From Leucobacter exalbidus (GTDB lineage Bacteria; Actinomycetota; Actinomycetes; Actinomycetales; Microbacteriaceae): DNA of 64,000 nucleotides. A program made the position numbers and the translations under genes. The stretch is from assembly GCF_017834145.1 (NCBI RefSeq), contig NZ_JAFIDA010000001.1, positions 558,001-622,000 on the forward strand, written 5' to 3'. A model generated the notes under the pieces. That model had not been told where the DNA came from and did no database searches. It saw only the letters and a list, made by a program, of their open reading frames with translations. Shown in pieces: positions 11,085 to 20,915 of the stretch; the stretch's first letter is position 1, and each line of letters opens with the position of its first letter.

Positions 11085-11669
11085 TTACTTGCTCGTGCCG
11101 CCGCCACCGATGACATCGGCAGCTGAGTCACGAATAAAATCAACAAAGCCGTAGGCCAGGGCCTCGTCGGCGGTGAACCAGCGATCGCGGTCACCGTCCT
11201 TGTTGACCTGTTCCACGGTCTTGCCCGTCTGGGCTGCCGTGATCTCTGCGAGGCGGTTCTTCATTGAGGTAATGAGCTGTGCCTGCGTCTGAATGTCACT
11301 TGCGGTGCCACCAAAGCCGCCGTGCGGCTGGTGCAGCAGCACACGGGCGTTGGGTGTAATGTACCGCTTGCCCTTCGTACCAGCGGTCAGCAAGAACTGA
11401 CCCATTGAGGCGGCCATACCAATGCCGACCGTCACAATATCGTTGGGCACGAACGACATCGTGTCGTAGATCGCCATGCCAGCGGTGATCGAGCCACCGG
11501 GCGAGTTGATGTACAAGTAGATGTCGGACTTGGGATCCTCAGCCGCGAGGAGCAAGATCTTGGCACAGATCTCGTTCGCGTTATCATCGCGAACCTCTGA
11601 TCCGAGCCAAATGATCCGGTCCTTGAGCAGTCGTTCAAACACACTGTTCGGTGGCGTCTGTTCAGCCAT
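11085..11669 (-). CDS. clpP1: ATP-dependent Clp protease proteolytic subunit (first ClpP)
   Basis: A 194-residue ClpP. The catalytic Ser is in [16 protein letters not shown], the His in [14 protein letters not shown], and the substrate-lining [19 protein letters not shown] is intact. I chose ATG 11669 (MAEQTPPNS), which is preceded by GGAG at about 7 bases, over the ATG 12 bases upstream. It is first of the clpP1-clpP2 pair; the two proteins are clear paralogues. Confidence 0.95.
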   Translation of the reverse strand: MAEQTPPNSVFERLLKDRIIWLGSEVRDDNANEICAKILLLAAEDPKSDIYLYINSPGGSITAGMAIYDTMSFVPNDIVTVGIGMAASMGQFLLTAGTKGKRYITPNARVLLHQPHGGFGGTASDIQTQAQLITSMKNRLAEITAAQTGKTVEQVNKDGDRDRWFTADEALAYGFVDFIRDSAADVIGGGGTSK

Positions 11670-11758
11670 TCGGCGCTCCATTCGTTGTCGTCTGCTACGA
11701 GGTTACCGAGTTCCGGGCGTCGAAGCTGGCATGTTCGCCGTCGGCACATCTGCGTAAA

Positions 11759-11801
11759 CGCGAGGATCCCCCACCCCAATAAGGGGTGAGGGATCCTCGC
11801 G
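11759..11801 (-). terminator. Long hairpin between tig and clpP1
   Basis: A 12-bp outer stem (CGCGAGGATCCC and its complement), a single mismatch, and a 6-bp inner stem around AATAA. It lies 24 bases after the tig stop and is probably the tig terminator. Confidence 0.75.
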
Positions 11802-11824
11802 TCAGTGTGACCTAGGTCGAGTAA

Positions 11825-13300
11825 TTACTCGCCGGCCTTTTCTGCTTCAGCTGCTGCCTTCTTGGCTGCGCGCGTTGCGGCTGCCTTCTTGGCTGCTGCC
11901 GAACGGGCTGCCTTCTTGGCTGCCTCTTCGTCAGAAACTGCTTCCTCGGCAGGAGCCTCAGCTGCTACCTCGGCTGCGGCCTCTACGGCGTCGTCAGCTT
12001 CGTCTTCTTCAACGGTCTCGTTGTCGACGGCGGTGAACTCGGTCAGGTCGACCTTGTTGCCTGCCTGGTCAACAACCTCAGCCTTGGCCAGTGCAATGGC
12101 GAGAGCCTTGTTGCGCGTAACCTCACCGAGGATGACGCCCATCTGGTTGCCCTGGCTCAGTGCCTGGAGGAACTGTGAGGGCTCCATGCCGTACTGCTGT
12201 GCTGACTGGAAGATGTACTGTGACACTTCATTCTGCGTCGGCTGTACTTCTTCGGCCTCAACGAGAGCGTCAAGCAGGAGCTGGAGCTGGATCTGCTGCT
12301 CAGCCTGCTTGCGTACCTCGGCACGGTGCTCGTCGTCTTCGAGACGGCCTTCGCCCTCGAGGTGACGGTGAACTTCTTCTTCAACGAGCTCTTCAGACAC
12401 GGGGATGCCGGCCTGCTCGATGAGCGTCTCGGTGAAGAGATCGCGTGCCTGCTGGCCCTGGGCGAAGACTGACGCGCGGCCAGCCTGCTCCTTGAGGCTC
12501 TCGCGCAGTTCAGCGATCGTGTCGAACTCGCTGGCGAGCTGTGCGAACTCGTCGTCAGCCTCGGGCAGCTCGCGCTCCTTGACTGCGGTCAGCGTGACAG
12601 CAACCTCAGCGTCGCGGCCTTCGTGCTCGCCGCCGAGCAGCTGCGAGGTGAAGGTGGTCGACTCACCAGCGGTGAGCGTCTCGAGTGCTTCGTCGGTGCC
12701 GGCGAGCAGGTTGCCTGCGCCGATCTCGTACGAAACGCCGCTGGCCTGATCAACCTCTTCGCCGTCGATCGACGCCGTGAGATCGAGCTCAACGAAGTCG
12801 CCGGTTGCTGCGGGGCGGTCAACCGTGACGAGGGTGCCGAAGCGCTCGCGCAGCTTCGTCAGCTCAACGTCAACAGCTGCTTCGTCAACCTCTGCGTTGT
12901 CAACGGTCAGCTTCAGGCCGTCGTACTTGGGCAGCGTGAACTCGGGGCGAACCTCAACCTCAAAAGCGAGGAGGAGCGTGCTCTCGGGATCCTTAGCTTC
13001 GATCCAGCGCTCGACATCTGCGGTGGGGCGGCCCATGGGCACCTCGCCCGACTCTGCCAGCGCCTGCTGGAAGAAGGTGTCGAGTGAAGCGTTGACGGCC
13101 TCCTGGATTACGGCCTCGCGGCCAACACGCTGATCAATGATCTGCGCGGGTACCTTGCCCTTGCGGAAACCGGGAACCGAAACCTGCTCGGAAATGGTCT
13201 TGTAGGCCTGCTTCAGGTGCGGCTCGAGCTCGTCGAGCGTGACCTCCACGCTCAGCTTGGCGCGGGTCGGGGTGAGCTTCTCAGCAGTCGTCTTCGGCAA
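11825..13300 (-). CDS. tig: Trigger factor, ribosome-associated chaperone and prolyl isomerase
   Basis: A chaperone that binds nascent chains at the ribosome exit. The N-terminal ribosome-binding domain has the GFRKGKVP signature, followed by the FKBP-like domain ([15 protein letters not shown]) and the C-terminal arm domain. The TTG at 13300 gives the usual [16 protein letters not shown] start and is preceded by AGAGG; upstream ATG starts would run close to the tRNA-Pro gene. The last 60 or so residues form an Ala/Glu then Ala/Lys-rich tail, longer than in E. coli; such tails occur in actinobacterial trigger factors. Confidence 0.93.
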   Translation of the reverse strand: MPKTTAEKLTPTRAKLSVEVTLDELEPHLKQAYKTISEQVSVPGFRKGKVPAQIIDQRVGREAVIQEAVNASLDTFFQQALAESGEVPMGRPTADVERWIEAKDPESTLLLAFEVEVRPEFTLPKYDGLKLTVDNAEVDEAAVDVELTKLRERFGTLVTVDRPAATGDFVELDLTASIDGEEVDQASGVSYEIGAGNLLAGTDEALETLTAGESTTFTSQLLGGEHEGRDAEVAVTLTAVKERELPEADDEFAQLASEFDTIAELRESLKEQAGRASVFAQGQQARDLFTETLIEQAGIPVSEELVEEEVHRHLEGEGRLEDDEHRAEVRKQAEQQIQLQLLLDALVEAEEVQPTQNEVSQYIFQSAQQYGMEPSQFLQALSQGNQMGVILGEVTRNKALAIALAKAEVVDQAGNKVDLTEFTAVDNETVEEDEADDAVEAAAEVAAEAPAEEAVSDEEAAKKAARSAAAKKAAATRAAKKAAAEAEKAGE

Positions 13301-13359
13301 TGTTGGCCTCTCATCGTTGGAAATCGTGGGGTTCGCCATTCGGGCCAAAATGACCCTGG

Positions 13360-13434
13360 TCGGGGCGACAGGATTCGAACCTGCGACCTCCCGCTCCCAA
13401 AGCGGGCGCTCTAGCCAAGCTGAGCTACGCCCCG
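13360..13434 (-). tRNA. tRNA-Pro(TGG)
   Basis: A full cloverleaf can be folded: acceptor CGGGGCG with CGCCCCG, anticodon stem CCCGC/GCGGG with loop TTTGGGA giving anticodon TGG, and T-arm GTTCGAATC. The CCA end is encoded (13357-13359). It lies 60 bases upstream of the tig start. Confidence 0.96.
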
Positions 13435-13549
13435 AAACCCGCAGGTTTCTGGTGGTGTTGACGCCCTGAGGCGGGCAACCCGAGCAAGTCTAGCCGAAAG
13501 GAGGGCGCTTTCGCATATCGAGTGCGGCGTGGGGCGCGCGAGAATAAAA

Positions 13550-13579
13550 AAAGCTCCCGCACCGAAGTGCGGGAGCTTT
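13550..13579 (-). terminator. Intrinsic terminator after tRNA-Gly(TCC)
   Basis: A 13-bp stem AAAGCTCCCGCAC with its complement around CGAA, followed on the minus strand by a T-tract. It is well placed to end the tRNA-Gly transcript. Confidence 0.85.
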
Positions 13580-13586
13580 GCATTGG

Positions 13587-13657
13587 AGGGGCTGACGGGA
13601 ATCGAACCCGCGTGGCCAGTTTGGAAGACTGGGGCTCTACCATTGAGCTACAGCCCC
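13587..13657 (-). tRNA. tRNA-Gly(TCC)
   Basis: Acceptor GGGGCTG pairs with CAGCCCC, the anticodon loop CTTCCAA in the stem CCAGT/ACTGG gives TCC, and the T-arm is GTTCGATTC. The CCA end is encoded at 13584-13586. Confidence 0.96.
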
Positions 13658-13735
13658 GAACCGTGAACGGCCGGGTGGCGCTTGCGCCGAACCGAGCTTA
13701 TCGCACCTCTCGGCCCAGTTCACAGCCGAAGTGCA

Positions 13736-14287
13736 TTAACCGCGTGTCGCGTCGCGATGGGCCACCGTGTAGCCGGCATACAGTTCGGCGTTTCGCCGCA
13801 CGGCCTCGCGATCATCTTCGCGCAGCTCGCGCACGACGCGGGCCGGCACTCCCGCCACGAGCGAGCGGGGCGGTATCTGCATGCCCTGGGGCACGAGCGC
13901 GCCCGCCGCCACCAGCGAGCCCTCCCCCACGACGGCGCCGCTGAGCACCGTGGCGTTCATGCCGATGAGGCACCCGCGATGCACATGGGCGCCGTGCACG
14001 ACCGCGCTGTGCCCCACCGAGACGTCATCTTCAATCACCGTGGGTGCGCCCTTGAGCGTGTGCACCACGACCCCGTCTTGCAGATTGGTGCGTGCGCCGA
14101 TGCGCACGGCGTCTGAGTCGCCGCGAATCACGGCGTTGTACCAAACGCTGCTGTCGGCCCCGATCTGCACGTCTCCGACGACCACCGACCCGGGTGCGAG
14201 CCACACCGAGTCATCCAGCTCGGGCGCGCCGTAGGGCGGCACCCCAATGATGAGACCGTGGCGATCCGGATGCGACTGCTCAACCAT
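13736..14287 (-). CDS. Gamma-carbonic-anhydrase-like hexapeptide-repeat protein
   Basis: A left-handed beta-helix protein of 183 residues. It shows the family features SSVWYNAVIRGDSDAVRIGARTNLQDG, a His in VVHT, and the VSVGHSAVVHGAHV metal-ligand segment, so the three metal-binding His of gamma carbonic anhydrases appear present. Many family members lack proven anhydrase activity, so the function stays open. ATG 14287 is preceded by GAGGGAG and is preferred to GTG 14293. Confidence 0.88.
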   Translation of the reverse strand: MVEQSHPDRHGLIIGVPPYGAPELDDSVWLAPGSVVVGDVQIGADSSVWYNAVIRGDSDAVRIGARTNLQDGVVVHTLKGAPTVIEDDVSVGHSAVVHGAHVHRGCLIGMNATVLSGAVVGEGSLVAAGALVPQGMQIPPRSLVAGVPARVVRELREDDREAVRRNAELYAGYTVAHRDATRG

Positions 14288-14333
14288 GTTCACTCCCTCG
14301 TGAGATTTACTTCGAGATTACCCGCAGATACGA

Positions 14334-14363
14334 AAAAGGCCCTCACCGAAGTGAGGGCCTTTT
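14334..14363 (-). terminator. Intrinsic terminator after tRNA-Asn
   Basis: A 13-bp stem AAAAGGCCCTCAC with its complement around CGAA, with a T-run on the minus strand. It sits between tRNA-Asn and the carbonic-anhydrase-like gene, and shares the CGAA loop with the terminator at 13550. Confidence 0.85.
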
Positions 14364-14369
14364 GTGTTG

Positions 14370-14442
14370 CTCCCCCGGCTGGGCTCGAACCAGCGACATC
14401 CTGATTAACAGTCAAGCGCTCTGCCAACTGAGCTACAGGGGA
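14370..14442 (-). tRNA. tRNA-Asn(GTT)
   Basis: Acceptor TCCCCTG pairs with CGGGGGA (one G-T pair), the anticodon loop CTGTTAA gives GTT, and the T-arm is GTTCGAGCC. No encoded CCA. Confidence 0.95.
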
Positions 14443-14533
14443 TCATTGCGTTGCAACATGATTAGCTTAACAAGATCGAGAAAGTGATTGCAAATCGTCG
14501 GCACCTGTGCTTGGTTCCCGGGCGAGCCGCGAC

Positions 14534-15382
14534 CTACTCGTCAACGATCTCGTCATAAGCGTTGGCACGCAGCGCCTGGGCCAACAGCTGCACGTAGCCG
14601 TGATCGGCGTGACGGAACACCTCATTGATGTCACCGCGGCCCACCAGCTGGCCCTCCTGCAGCACGATCACTTCTTGCACGAGGGCTTCGAGCATGCCGA
14701 TGTCGTGGCTGATGAGCAGCATCGACGCATTGGTGCGTTCGCGGTACCACTGCAGCAGCTTCACAATCTTGGGCCGGTTATTGGCGTCGACACCCAGGGT
14801 GGGTTCGTCGGCGACCAGAAAGACCGGATCAAGCATGAGCGATCGAATAACGGCCACGCGCTGGCGCTGCCCCTTTGAGAGTTCGTAGGGGTACTCCTGC
14901 AGCTTCGCGAGGGGTAACGCGACCAGGTCCATCATCTCGGCGATGCGCTCACCAACGGCATCGCGGTCGAAGCGCTTACTGCGCTCCATGATGGGCTCCA
15001 TCAAAATCTCACCGACGTTGAGCTCGGGGGTGAGGGTCGCCCCGGCCTCCTGCGACAGGAACCCCGTGTAGGCGGTGAGGCGTGCGCGCGTGCGCCGGCT
15101 CAGTCGCTTCATGGGCACGTCGAGCACGCTCGCACTGCCGCCGACGAGTTTGATCCGGGCCGATTTTTCGCCGGCGTCATTGCCGCGGCCCGCAAGGAAC
15201 CTCGCCACCGTCGACTTGCCCGAGCCACTCTCGCCCAGCAGCGCAACGACCTCGCCGCGCCCCACTTCAAAACTCAAACCTTCAACGGCTTGAAACGTTC
15301 GACCACCGGCGTGGGCCGGATACGCGAGGGAAAGGTCAGACAGGCTGACGCAGGGATCCGCTTCGGGTACCGGGTGTGCCAT
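14534..15382 (-). CDS. ABC transporter ATP-binding protein, DppF/OppF-like
   Basis: A single ABC domain of 282 residues. Walker A is GESGSGKST, the signature is ELSKGQRQRVAVIRSL, Walker B is FLVADEPTLGVD, and the switch is LISHD. It resembles oligopeptide-type ATPases (also PhnK/L-like), but no permease or binding-protein gene lies beside it, so the substrate cannot be told. AAGGAG precedes the ATG at about 8 bases. It is followed on the minus strand by tRNA-Asn. Confidence 0.8.
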   Translation of the reverse strand: MAHPVPEADPCVSLSDLSLAYPAHAGGRTFQAVEGLSFEVGRGEVVALLGESGSGKSTVARFLAGRGNDAGEKSARIKLVGGSASVLDVPMKRLSRRTRARLTAYTGFLSQEAGATLTPELNVGEILMEPIMERSKRFDRDAVGERIAEMMDLVALPLAKLQEYPYELSKGQRQRVAVIRSLMLDPVFLVADEPTLGVDANNRPKIVKLLQWYRERTNASMLLISHDIGMLEALVQEVIVLQEGQLVGRGDINEVFRHADHGYVQLLAQALRANAYDEIVDE

Positions 15383-15450
15383 CTACTATCTCCTTGGTTG
15401 GCGACCCGGGCGAGAACGCCCCGATCTGGTCGCGGGAACTTCCAATTAGG

Positions 15451-17406
15451 CTACTCCGATCGCAGCCCGCGGCGCGCGGCCTCAAGAGCGACGAGTTGCT
15501 CTTGGATGCGTCTTGTCGCCGGATCGGCCGGATCTGGGATGCGCTGCAGGCGCGCCCGCAGCTCCCTCCCCAACGACACGAGATCGCGATCAAGCAGCGA
15601 AATCACGACGTCGCGCGCATAGGCGGCGACGTGCGGCAGCCGGCGCTCAGGGATCGGCGCGATTGACAGCTCACGAATCAGACCGTGATGTGTCTCGGGC
15701 GCGCCGCTCACCACCGCGTCGAGCGTGCAGGCCCCGGTCGCGGCCAGCGCGGCACCAATGGCGTCGCGCACAGTCGCGAGATCCGGATCAAACATTTGCG
15801 CCGTCGACGCCTGCAGCAACAGATCGTTGCCCACCCCCTCGGGGTGCTGCAGCATCGCCATCAGCGCGTCACGCTCAAGCAGCGTCGTGGGTTGCTGGCG
15901 CAGCGTGGCCATGCCGATGCGGCGGGCGGGCGGGGCAGGAAACTGCCCGTGCTCCCCCTGCGGGTCAGCAAACTGCTGCCCACTAGACTGCTGCGTGCCA
16001 AAATCGGGCGATGGCGGCCGTGCACCCTGGGCATCACGGCGTTGCTGCTGTGGGGCTTGCTGGCGCTGCCCACGATTGGCGTTGCGCCCAGCACCCTCAG
16101 CCTGCCGCACCGCCTGGCGCACCTCAGCAACCTCAAGGCCCAGCATCATGGCGAGCTCGCGCGCGTACCCCGGCTTCAGGGACGGGTCACGAATTTCGGC
16201 CACGATGGGCGCGGCCTCGCGCAGTGCGAACACACGACCCTCAACGCTGTTGAGGTCGAACCGCGACACCGCTTGCCGCAGCGCGAATTCAAACAGGGGC
16301 AACTTCTGCGTAAACAGCTCGCGCACCGCCTCGTCGCCGCGCTGCAGTCGCAGATCGCTCGGGTCAAGCCCCTCAGGCGCCTGCGCCACATAGGTTTGCG
16401 CCGTGAAGCGCTTCTCCTCAGAGAACGCGCGCAACGCCGCCTTTTGGCCGGCCTCATCGGGGTCAAACGTAAAAATGACCTCGCCTGCGGTATCGTCACC
16501 CATGATGCGGCGCAGCACCGAAATATGGTCGGTGCCAAACGCCGTGCCACAGGTCGCCACCGCAGAATCGATGCCGGCGAGGTGGCACGCCATCACATCG
16601 GTGTACCCCTCAACGATGACCGCCCGCTTGCCGCGCGAGATCGCGCGCTTCGCCAGGTCGAGCCCGTACAGCACCTGCGACTTGTGATAGACGGGGGTTT
16701 CGGGCGTGTTGAGATACTTCGGGCCCTGGTCATCTTCGTAGAGTTTGCGGGCACCAAAGCCGAGCACCTGACCGCTCGTGTCGCGGATCGGCCACAGAAT
16801 GCGGCCGCGAAACCGGTCATACGCGCCCCGCCGGCCCTCAGAGGCCAGGCCCGACTGAATCAGCTCGGCGGGCGTGTACCCCTGCTTCGCCAGCGCGCCG
16901 CTCATCCCGTCCCACCCGCGAGGGGCGTAGCCCACACCAAAGGTGGCGCAGGCGGCCGCATCGAAACCGCGCTGCGTCAAAAACTCGCGCGCCGTCTTCG
17001 CTTCGTCGCTGGCCAGCTCGGCCACGAAATAGGCCGCAGCGGCCTGATTCGCCGCGAGCAAGCGTGCCCGGTTGGGGCCGTCCTCGCGTCGCGTCGACCC
17101 CTCTTCATAGGTCAGCACAAAATGAATGCGCGCCGCGAGCCGTTCCACCGCCTCAGTGAAGGTGAGGTGATCGGTGCGCTGCAAAAATGTGATCGCGTCA
17201 CCCGACTCACCGCAGCCGAAGCAGTGGTAATACCCCGCCGCCGGCCGTACGTGAAAACTCGGGCTGCGCTCATCGTGAAACGGGCACAGCCCCTTCATCG
17301 AGTCGACGCCCGCGTTCTTCAGCGTCACGTGGTCGCCCACGAGATCTGCAAGGTTGACGCGGCGTTTTACCTCTTCAATGTCGCTCGCGCGAATCTTGCC
17401 CGCCAT
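15451..17406 (-). CDS. dnaG: DNA primase
   Basis: Makes RNA primers at the replication fork. The N-terminal CHC2 zinc finger is CPFHDERSPSFHV with HCFGCGESGD. The catalytic TOPRIM core shows VIVEGYTDVMACH and FTFDPDEAGQKAA. A Gln/Arg-rich linker near residues 440-490 leads to a C-terminal helicase-interaction domain. At 651 residues it is a normal actinobacterial length. dgt lies upstream on the same strand with a palindromic spacer. Confidence 0.96.
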   Translation of the reverse strand: MAGKIRASDIEEVKRRVNLADLVGDHVTLKNAGVDSMKGLCPFHDERSPSFHVRPAAGYYHCFGCGESGDAITFLQRTDHLTFTEAVERLAARIHFVLTYEEGSTRREDGPNRARLLAANQAAAAYFVAELASDEAKTAREFLTQRGFDAAACATFGVGYAPRGWDGMSGALAKQGYTPAELIQSGLASEGRRGAYDRFRGRILWPIRDTSGQVLGFGARKLYEDDQGPKYLNTPETPVYHKSQVLYGLDLAKRAISRGKRAVIVEGYTDVMACHLAGIDSAVATCGTAFGTDHISVLRRIMGDDTAGEVIFTFDPDEAGQKAALRAFSEEKRFTAQTYVAQAPEGLDPSDLRLQRGDEAVRELFTQKLPLFEFALRQAVSRFDLNSVEGRVFALREAAPIVAEIRDPSLKPGYARELAMMLGLEVAEVRQAVRQAEGAGRNANRGQRQQAPQQQRRDAQGARPPSPDFGTQQSSGQQFADPQGEHGQFPAPPARRIGMATLRQQPTTLLERDALMAMLQHPEGVGNDLLLQASTAQMFDPDLATVRDAIGAALAATGACTLDAVVSGAPETHHGLIRELSIAPIPERRLPHVAAYARDVVISLLDRDLVSLGRELRARLQRIPDPADPATRRIQEQLVALEAARRGLRSE

Positions 17407-17474
17407 ATAAGAGAGTCTAGTCTTCTACAGATGCGAGCCCCGCAGAACAGGGGAAGGGGTGGCGCAGTGGCGCC

Positions 17475-17525
17475 GGTACCTCTCGTTAGAAATCGCTTCG
17501 CGATTTCCCTTAAACAAGAGGTACC
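17475..17525. repeat. Nested inverted repeat at dgt 3' end
   Basis: An outer pair, GGTACCTCT (17475-17483) and AGAGGTACC (17517-17525), encloses an inner 8-bp hairpin GAAATCGC-TTC-GCGATTTC (17489-17507). The outer right arm lies inside the last codons of dgt. It could be a terminator or a cruciform-type element between dgt and dnaG; there is no T-tract. Confidence 0.6.
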
Positions 17526-18766
17526 TGACACATCCTCTGGTACCAGGCAATTGCCGACTGGTCAGTGAGCGACGCCACCTGATCAATTACCGCGCGCTTT
17601 GCCGCAGCCTCAGAGGTCGCCTCACGATAATCGGCGGCGTACGCAGGCTCCAACTGACTCGGGCCCGACTCCCATAGCGTGTACAACAGTTCAGTGAGCA
17701 GCGCCCGCTGCCGCCGATACGTTGGCTGCCGGCGCCCCGCCTGCATCACGAACGCGGCAACGATGCCCTTCAGCACCGCAATCTCGGCTTCCACCTCGCG
17801 GGGCACCACCACGTTGCCGCCGTAGCGGGCAAGCGAACCACTCGCCATGGCAAGCGTCGCTTTAATGGATTCGCGGGCAAACCGGCCGATCATCTCACTC
17901 GTGAAATTCTTCAGCTGAGCCTGGTCACGACGAGACCCCTGCCAGCGAGTCAGCCAAGTCGCGCTGCGCGAGATCCGATCAAACGCGGCCCCGAGCTCAT
18001 CGCTCGTGAACTCGCCATCGGCCCACGCCTCCACCGTGCGAATCAGGGACGCATGCCCCGATCGCGCGGTCAAAATCTCGGGGTCGATGTGCTCGCTCAC
18101 GATGGCGTCTTCAAAATCGTGCACCGAATACGCGATGTCGTCAGAGAGATCCATCACCTGGGCCTCGGCGCACTTTTGACGATCCGGAGCATCAGATCGC
18201 AGCCAGTGGAACACGGGCGCGTCATCGGCAAGGTACCCAAATTTCGCGCTTCCCGGGGCCGCCTCAGACAGCGCCCACGGGTATTTGCAGCTCGCGTCGA
18301 GAGTCGCGCGTGTCAGGTTCAGCCCGATGCTCTCGCCTTCGGCCGAGAACCGTTTCGGTTCGAGCCGGGTGAGAATGCGCAGCGTTTGCGCGTTCCCCTC
18401 AAAGCCGCCCACCTCGGCGGCCCACTCGTTCAGCGCAACCTCGCCGTTGTGCCCAAACGGCGGGTGCCCGAGGTCGTGCGCGAGGCAGGCCGTGTCGACC
18501 ACGTCTTGCGACAGCCCGAGCGACACCGCGAGCTCACGCCCGATCTGTGCGACCTCGAGCGAGTGCGTCAGCCGATTTCGTGCGAAATCGGTGCCACTCG
18601 TGGGGCTCATCACCTGCGTTTTGGCGGCGAGCCTGCGCCACCCGCTCGAGTGCAGCACCCGGGCCCGATCGCGCGCAAAATCACTGCGCGCCCCGCTGTG
18701 GGTCTCGGGTGCGAACCGTTCAGCGTCTTCGCTGCGGTACCCGGCGGGCAGCCCCTGATTAGCCAC
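17510..18766 (-). CDS. dgt: Deoxyguanosinetriphosphate triphosphohydrolase-like protein
   Basis: An HD-domain dNTPase of 418 residues that hydrolyses dGTP to deoxyguanosine and triphosphate. The N-terminal RDRARVLHSSGWRRLAAKTQV, the His of NRLTHSLEVAQIGR, and the HD pair in CLAHDLGHPPFGHNGE are intact. The GTG start at 18766 overlaps the dusB stop by 8 bases, which suggests coupling; the much longer open frame upstream only shadows dusB. The C-terminus reaches into the inverted repeat at 17475. Confidence 0.93.
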   Translation of the reverse strand: MANQGLPAGYRSEDAERFAPETHSGARSDFARDRARVLHSSGWRRLAAKTQVMSPTSGTDFARNRLTHSLEVAQIGRELAVSLGLSQDVVDTACLAHDLGHPPFGHNGEVALNEWAAEVGGFEGNAQTLRILTRLEPKRFSAEGESIGLNLTRATLDASCKYPWALSEAAPGSAKFGYLADDAPVFHWLRSDAPDRQKCAEAQVMDLSDDIAYSVHDFEDAIVSEHIDPEILTARSGHASLIRTVEAWADGEFTSDELGAAFDRISRSATWLTRWQGSRRDQAQLKNFTSEMIGRFARESIKATLAMASGSLARYGGNVVVPREVEAEIAVLKGIVAAFVMQAGRRQPTYRRQRALLTELLYTLWESGPSQLEPAYAADYREATSEAAAKRAVIDQVASLTDQSAIAWYQRMCQVPLV

Positions 18767-19967
18767 CGTCGACCCCGTGGCCCGACATTTCGGCCTCGGC
18801 CAGCGCGGCACGGTCAATGCTGTCGCTCGTGCGGCTGTCCAGCCAACCATTGGGCAGGTGCACCTTTTTGGGGCTGCCGGCGCGGCCGCGCTGCCCCTCA
18901 GCGCCCTCACCCGGGTAGGGCATGGTGCCATCCATCGTGCCAAAGATCTCGTCCATTTGGGCGAGTGATTCAACCGCAGACAGTGAGCGGCGCAGTTCGC
19001 CGCCGAGGCCGTAGCCCTTGAAGTACCAGGCAACGTGCTTGCGAATATCGCGGCACGCATGGGCCTCGTCTTCAAAGAACTCAACCAGCAGTTCGGTGTG
19101 GCGACGCATGGTCTGCATCACAAACCCGAGCGGCGGCTTTGCGATGGCCTGCTCAGCCTCTTCCTGCGAGATCTGGCCGTATTCGGCGCGGAAGGCGGCG
19201 TCGAGGTCGCCAAAGAGCCAGGGTCGGCCGAGGCAACCGCGGCCCACGACCACGCCATCACAGCCTGTCTCGCGCACCATGCGCACCGCGTCTTCCGCTG
19301 ACCAGATGTCGCCGTTACCGAGGATCGGCACGCTCGTGATGGCCTGCTTCAACTCGGCAATCGAGTTCCAGTCGGCCTGGCCCGAATAGTGCTCGTTTGC
19401 GGTGCGGCCGTGCAGGGCGATAGCGGCCACGCCAGCCTGTTCGGCAGCGCGCGCGGCATCGAGGAAGGTGAGGTGCTCTGCGTCGATCCCCTTGCGCATC
19501 TTGATCGTGAGCGGCACATCGCCCGCGGCCTGCACCGCACCCGTGACAATCGCGTCAAACAGGTCAGACTTCCAGGGCAGCGCTGATCCGCCGCCACGGC
19601 GGGTCACCTTGGGCACCGGGCAGCCAAAGTTGAGGTCGACGTGGTCGGCAAGATTTTCGCCGACGAGAAACTTGACAGCCTCAGACACGGTCTTGGGGTC
19701 GACGCCGTACAGCTGGATCGAGCGGGTTGTTTCGCTCTCGTGGTGCTTGATGAGGCGCAGCGACGTGGGCGTGCGTTCAACGAGCGCGCGGCTCGTGATC
19801 ATCTCGCTGACGTACAGCCCCGAACCCTGTTCGCGGCACAGCCGGCGAAATGCGGTATTGGTGATACCCGCCATCGGGGCAAGCACCACCGGCACGTCGA
19901 GTTCGAGCGGGCCGATGCGCAAGCGCGGAGCGGGAGAAGATTCTGGCGAGAGCGTGTGAGGAGACAT
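18759..19967 (-). CDS. dusB: tRNA-dihydrouridine synthase, DusB type
   Basis: A flavoenzyme (402 residues) that reduces uridines in the tRNA D-loop. The TIM barrel starts VVLAPMAGITNTAFRRLCRE, the catalytic Cys lies in LNFGCPVPKV, and the FMN phosphate loop is ILGNGDIWS followed by VVGRGCLGRPW. The C-terminal helical domain is present, with a 40-residue polar extension. It forms an overlapping pair with dgt. Confidence 0.94.
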   Translation of the reverse strand: MSPHTLSPESSPAPRLRIGPLELDVPVVLAPMAGITNTAFRRLCREQGSGLYVSEMITSRALVERTPTSLRLIKHHESETTRSIQLYGVDPKTVSEAVKFLVGENLADHVDLNFGCPVPKVTRRGGGSALPWKSDLFDAIVTGAVQAAGDVPLTIKMRKGIDAEHLTFLDAARAAEQAGVAAIALHGRTANEHYSGQADWNSIAELKQAITSVPILGNGDIWSAEDAVRMVRETGCDGVVVGRGCLGRPWLFGDLDAAFRAEYGQISQEEAEQAIAKPPLGFVMQTMRRHTELLVEFFEDEAHACRDIRKHVAWYFKGYGLGGELRRSLSAVESLAQMDEIFGTMDGTMPYPGEGAEGQRGRAGSPKKVHLPNGWLDSRTSDSIDRAALAEAEMSGHGVDGG

Positions 19968-20009
19968 CGCCTCTATTCTCGCACGTTCAGCCGAGTGACT
20001 CGCCTGCGG

Positions 20010-20798
20010 TCAGGCCGACGCCGATGGGGCGTCTTCGGCGCCACCAAACCTGCGGTCGCGATCATGGTAGATCTGTATCGCCCGCCACAGTTCGGCGCGG
20101 TCAAAATCGGGCCACAGCGTGTCAAGAAACACCATTTCGGCGTACGCCGACTGCCACAGCATAAAGTTCGAGGTGCGCTGCTCACCCGAGCTGCGCAAGA
20201 ACAGGTCAACGTCGGGCAGCTCGGGCACATAGAGGTGCCGCTGAATGGTGCGCTCGGTGATGCCTTGGGCGGTCAGCCTGCCCGATTCAACTTCGGAGGC
20301 AATCGCGCGCACCACGTCGGTGATCTCGTTTCGGCCGCCATAGTTCACGCACATCGTGAGCGTGAGCCCGGTGTTGTTGGCGGTGGCACGCTCAGACGCG
20401 CGCAGCTCGTTGATGACTGAGCCCCACAGTTTCGGCTTTCGGCCCGCCCACCGCATGCGCACGTTCCAGGCGTCGAGCTGCGCGCGGCGACGACGCAAGA
20501 CATCGCGGTTGAAGCCCATCAAGAAGCGCACCTCATCGGGTGACCGCCGCCAGTTCTCGGTCGAGAACGCATAGACGCTCAGGTGTTTCACGCCCGCCTG
20601 CACGGCCCCGGCCACCACGTCGAGCAGCACCTGCTCGCCCATGCGGTGCCCTTCGACGCGGGGCAGCCCCCGCTTGTTGGCCCATCGACCGTTGCCGTCC
20701 ATCACGATCGCGATGTGCTCGGGTACCGGGCCACGAAATACGGGCGGTGTTTCACCCGTCCAATCGACGGGAACCAGGGTCTGCGGAGCAAGGGACAT
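20010..20798 (-). CDS. uppS: Isoprenyl transferase (undecaprenyl diphosphate synthase)
   Basis: A cis-prenyltransferase of 262 residues that makes the lipid carrier for cell-wall precursors. The [19 protein letters not shown] motif, the [10 protein letters not shown] motif and the [22 protein letters not shown] segment are all conserved. It sits downstream of recO, the classic actinobacterial recO-uppS order. Actinobacteria often have two paralogues, so a decaprenyl product is possible. Confidence 0.94.
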   Translation of the reverse strand: MSLAPQTLVPVDWTGETPPVFRGPVPEHIAIVMDGNGRWANKRGLPRVEGHRMGEQVLLDVVAGAVQAGVKHLSVYAFSTENWRRSPDEVRFLMGFNRDVLRRRRAQLDAWNVRMRWAGRKPKLWGSVINELRASERATANNTGLTLTMCVNYGGRNEITDVVRAIASEVESGRLTAQGITERTIQRHLYVPELPDVDLFLRSSGEQRTSNFMLWQSAYAEMVFLDTLWPDFDRAELWRAIQIYHDRDRRFGGAEDAPSASA

Positions 20799-20915
20799 GG
20801 GTTAAAGTCTAGGCCGTCTCACGCCCCGGTTACGACGAGGAGCCTGAGCATCAGCGGCTCGCTGCGGTGAATGGGTGCGGCTGGGCCGCGGTAGGTGAGC
20901 TGCGGCGGGCAGCCA

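Noticed and set aside
15685-17568. 627-residue plus-strand frame
   Set aside because: Opposite dnaG; Arg/His/Leu-rich without domains.
17510-19084. Long version of dgt with 106 extra residues
   Set aside because: The extension is dusB read in another frame; GTG 18766 gives the family length.
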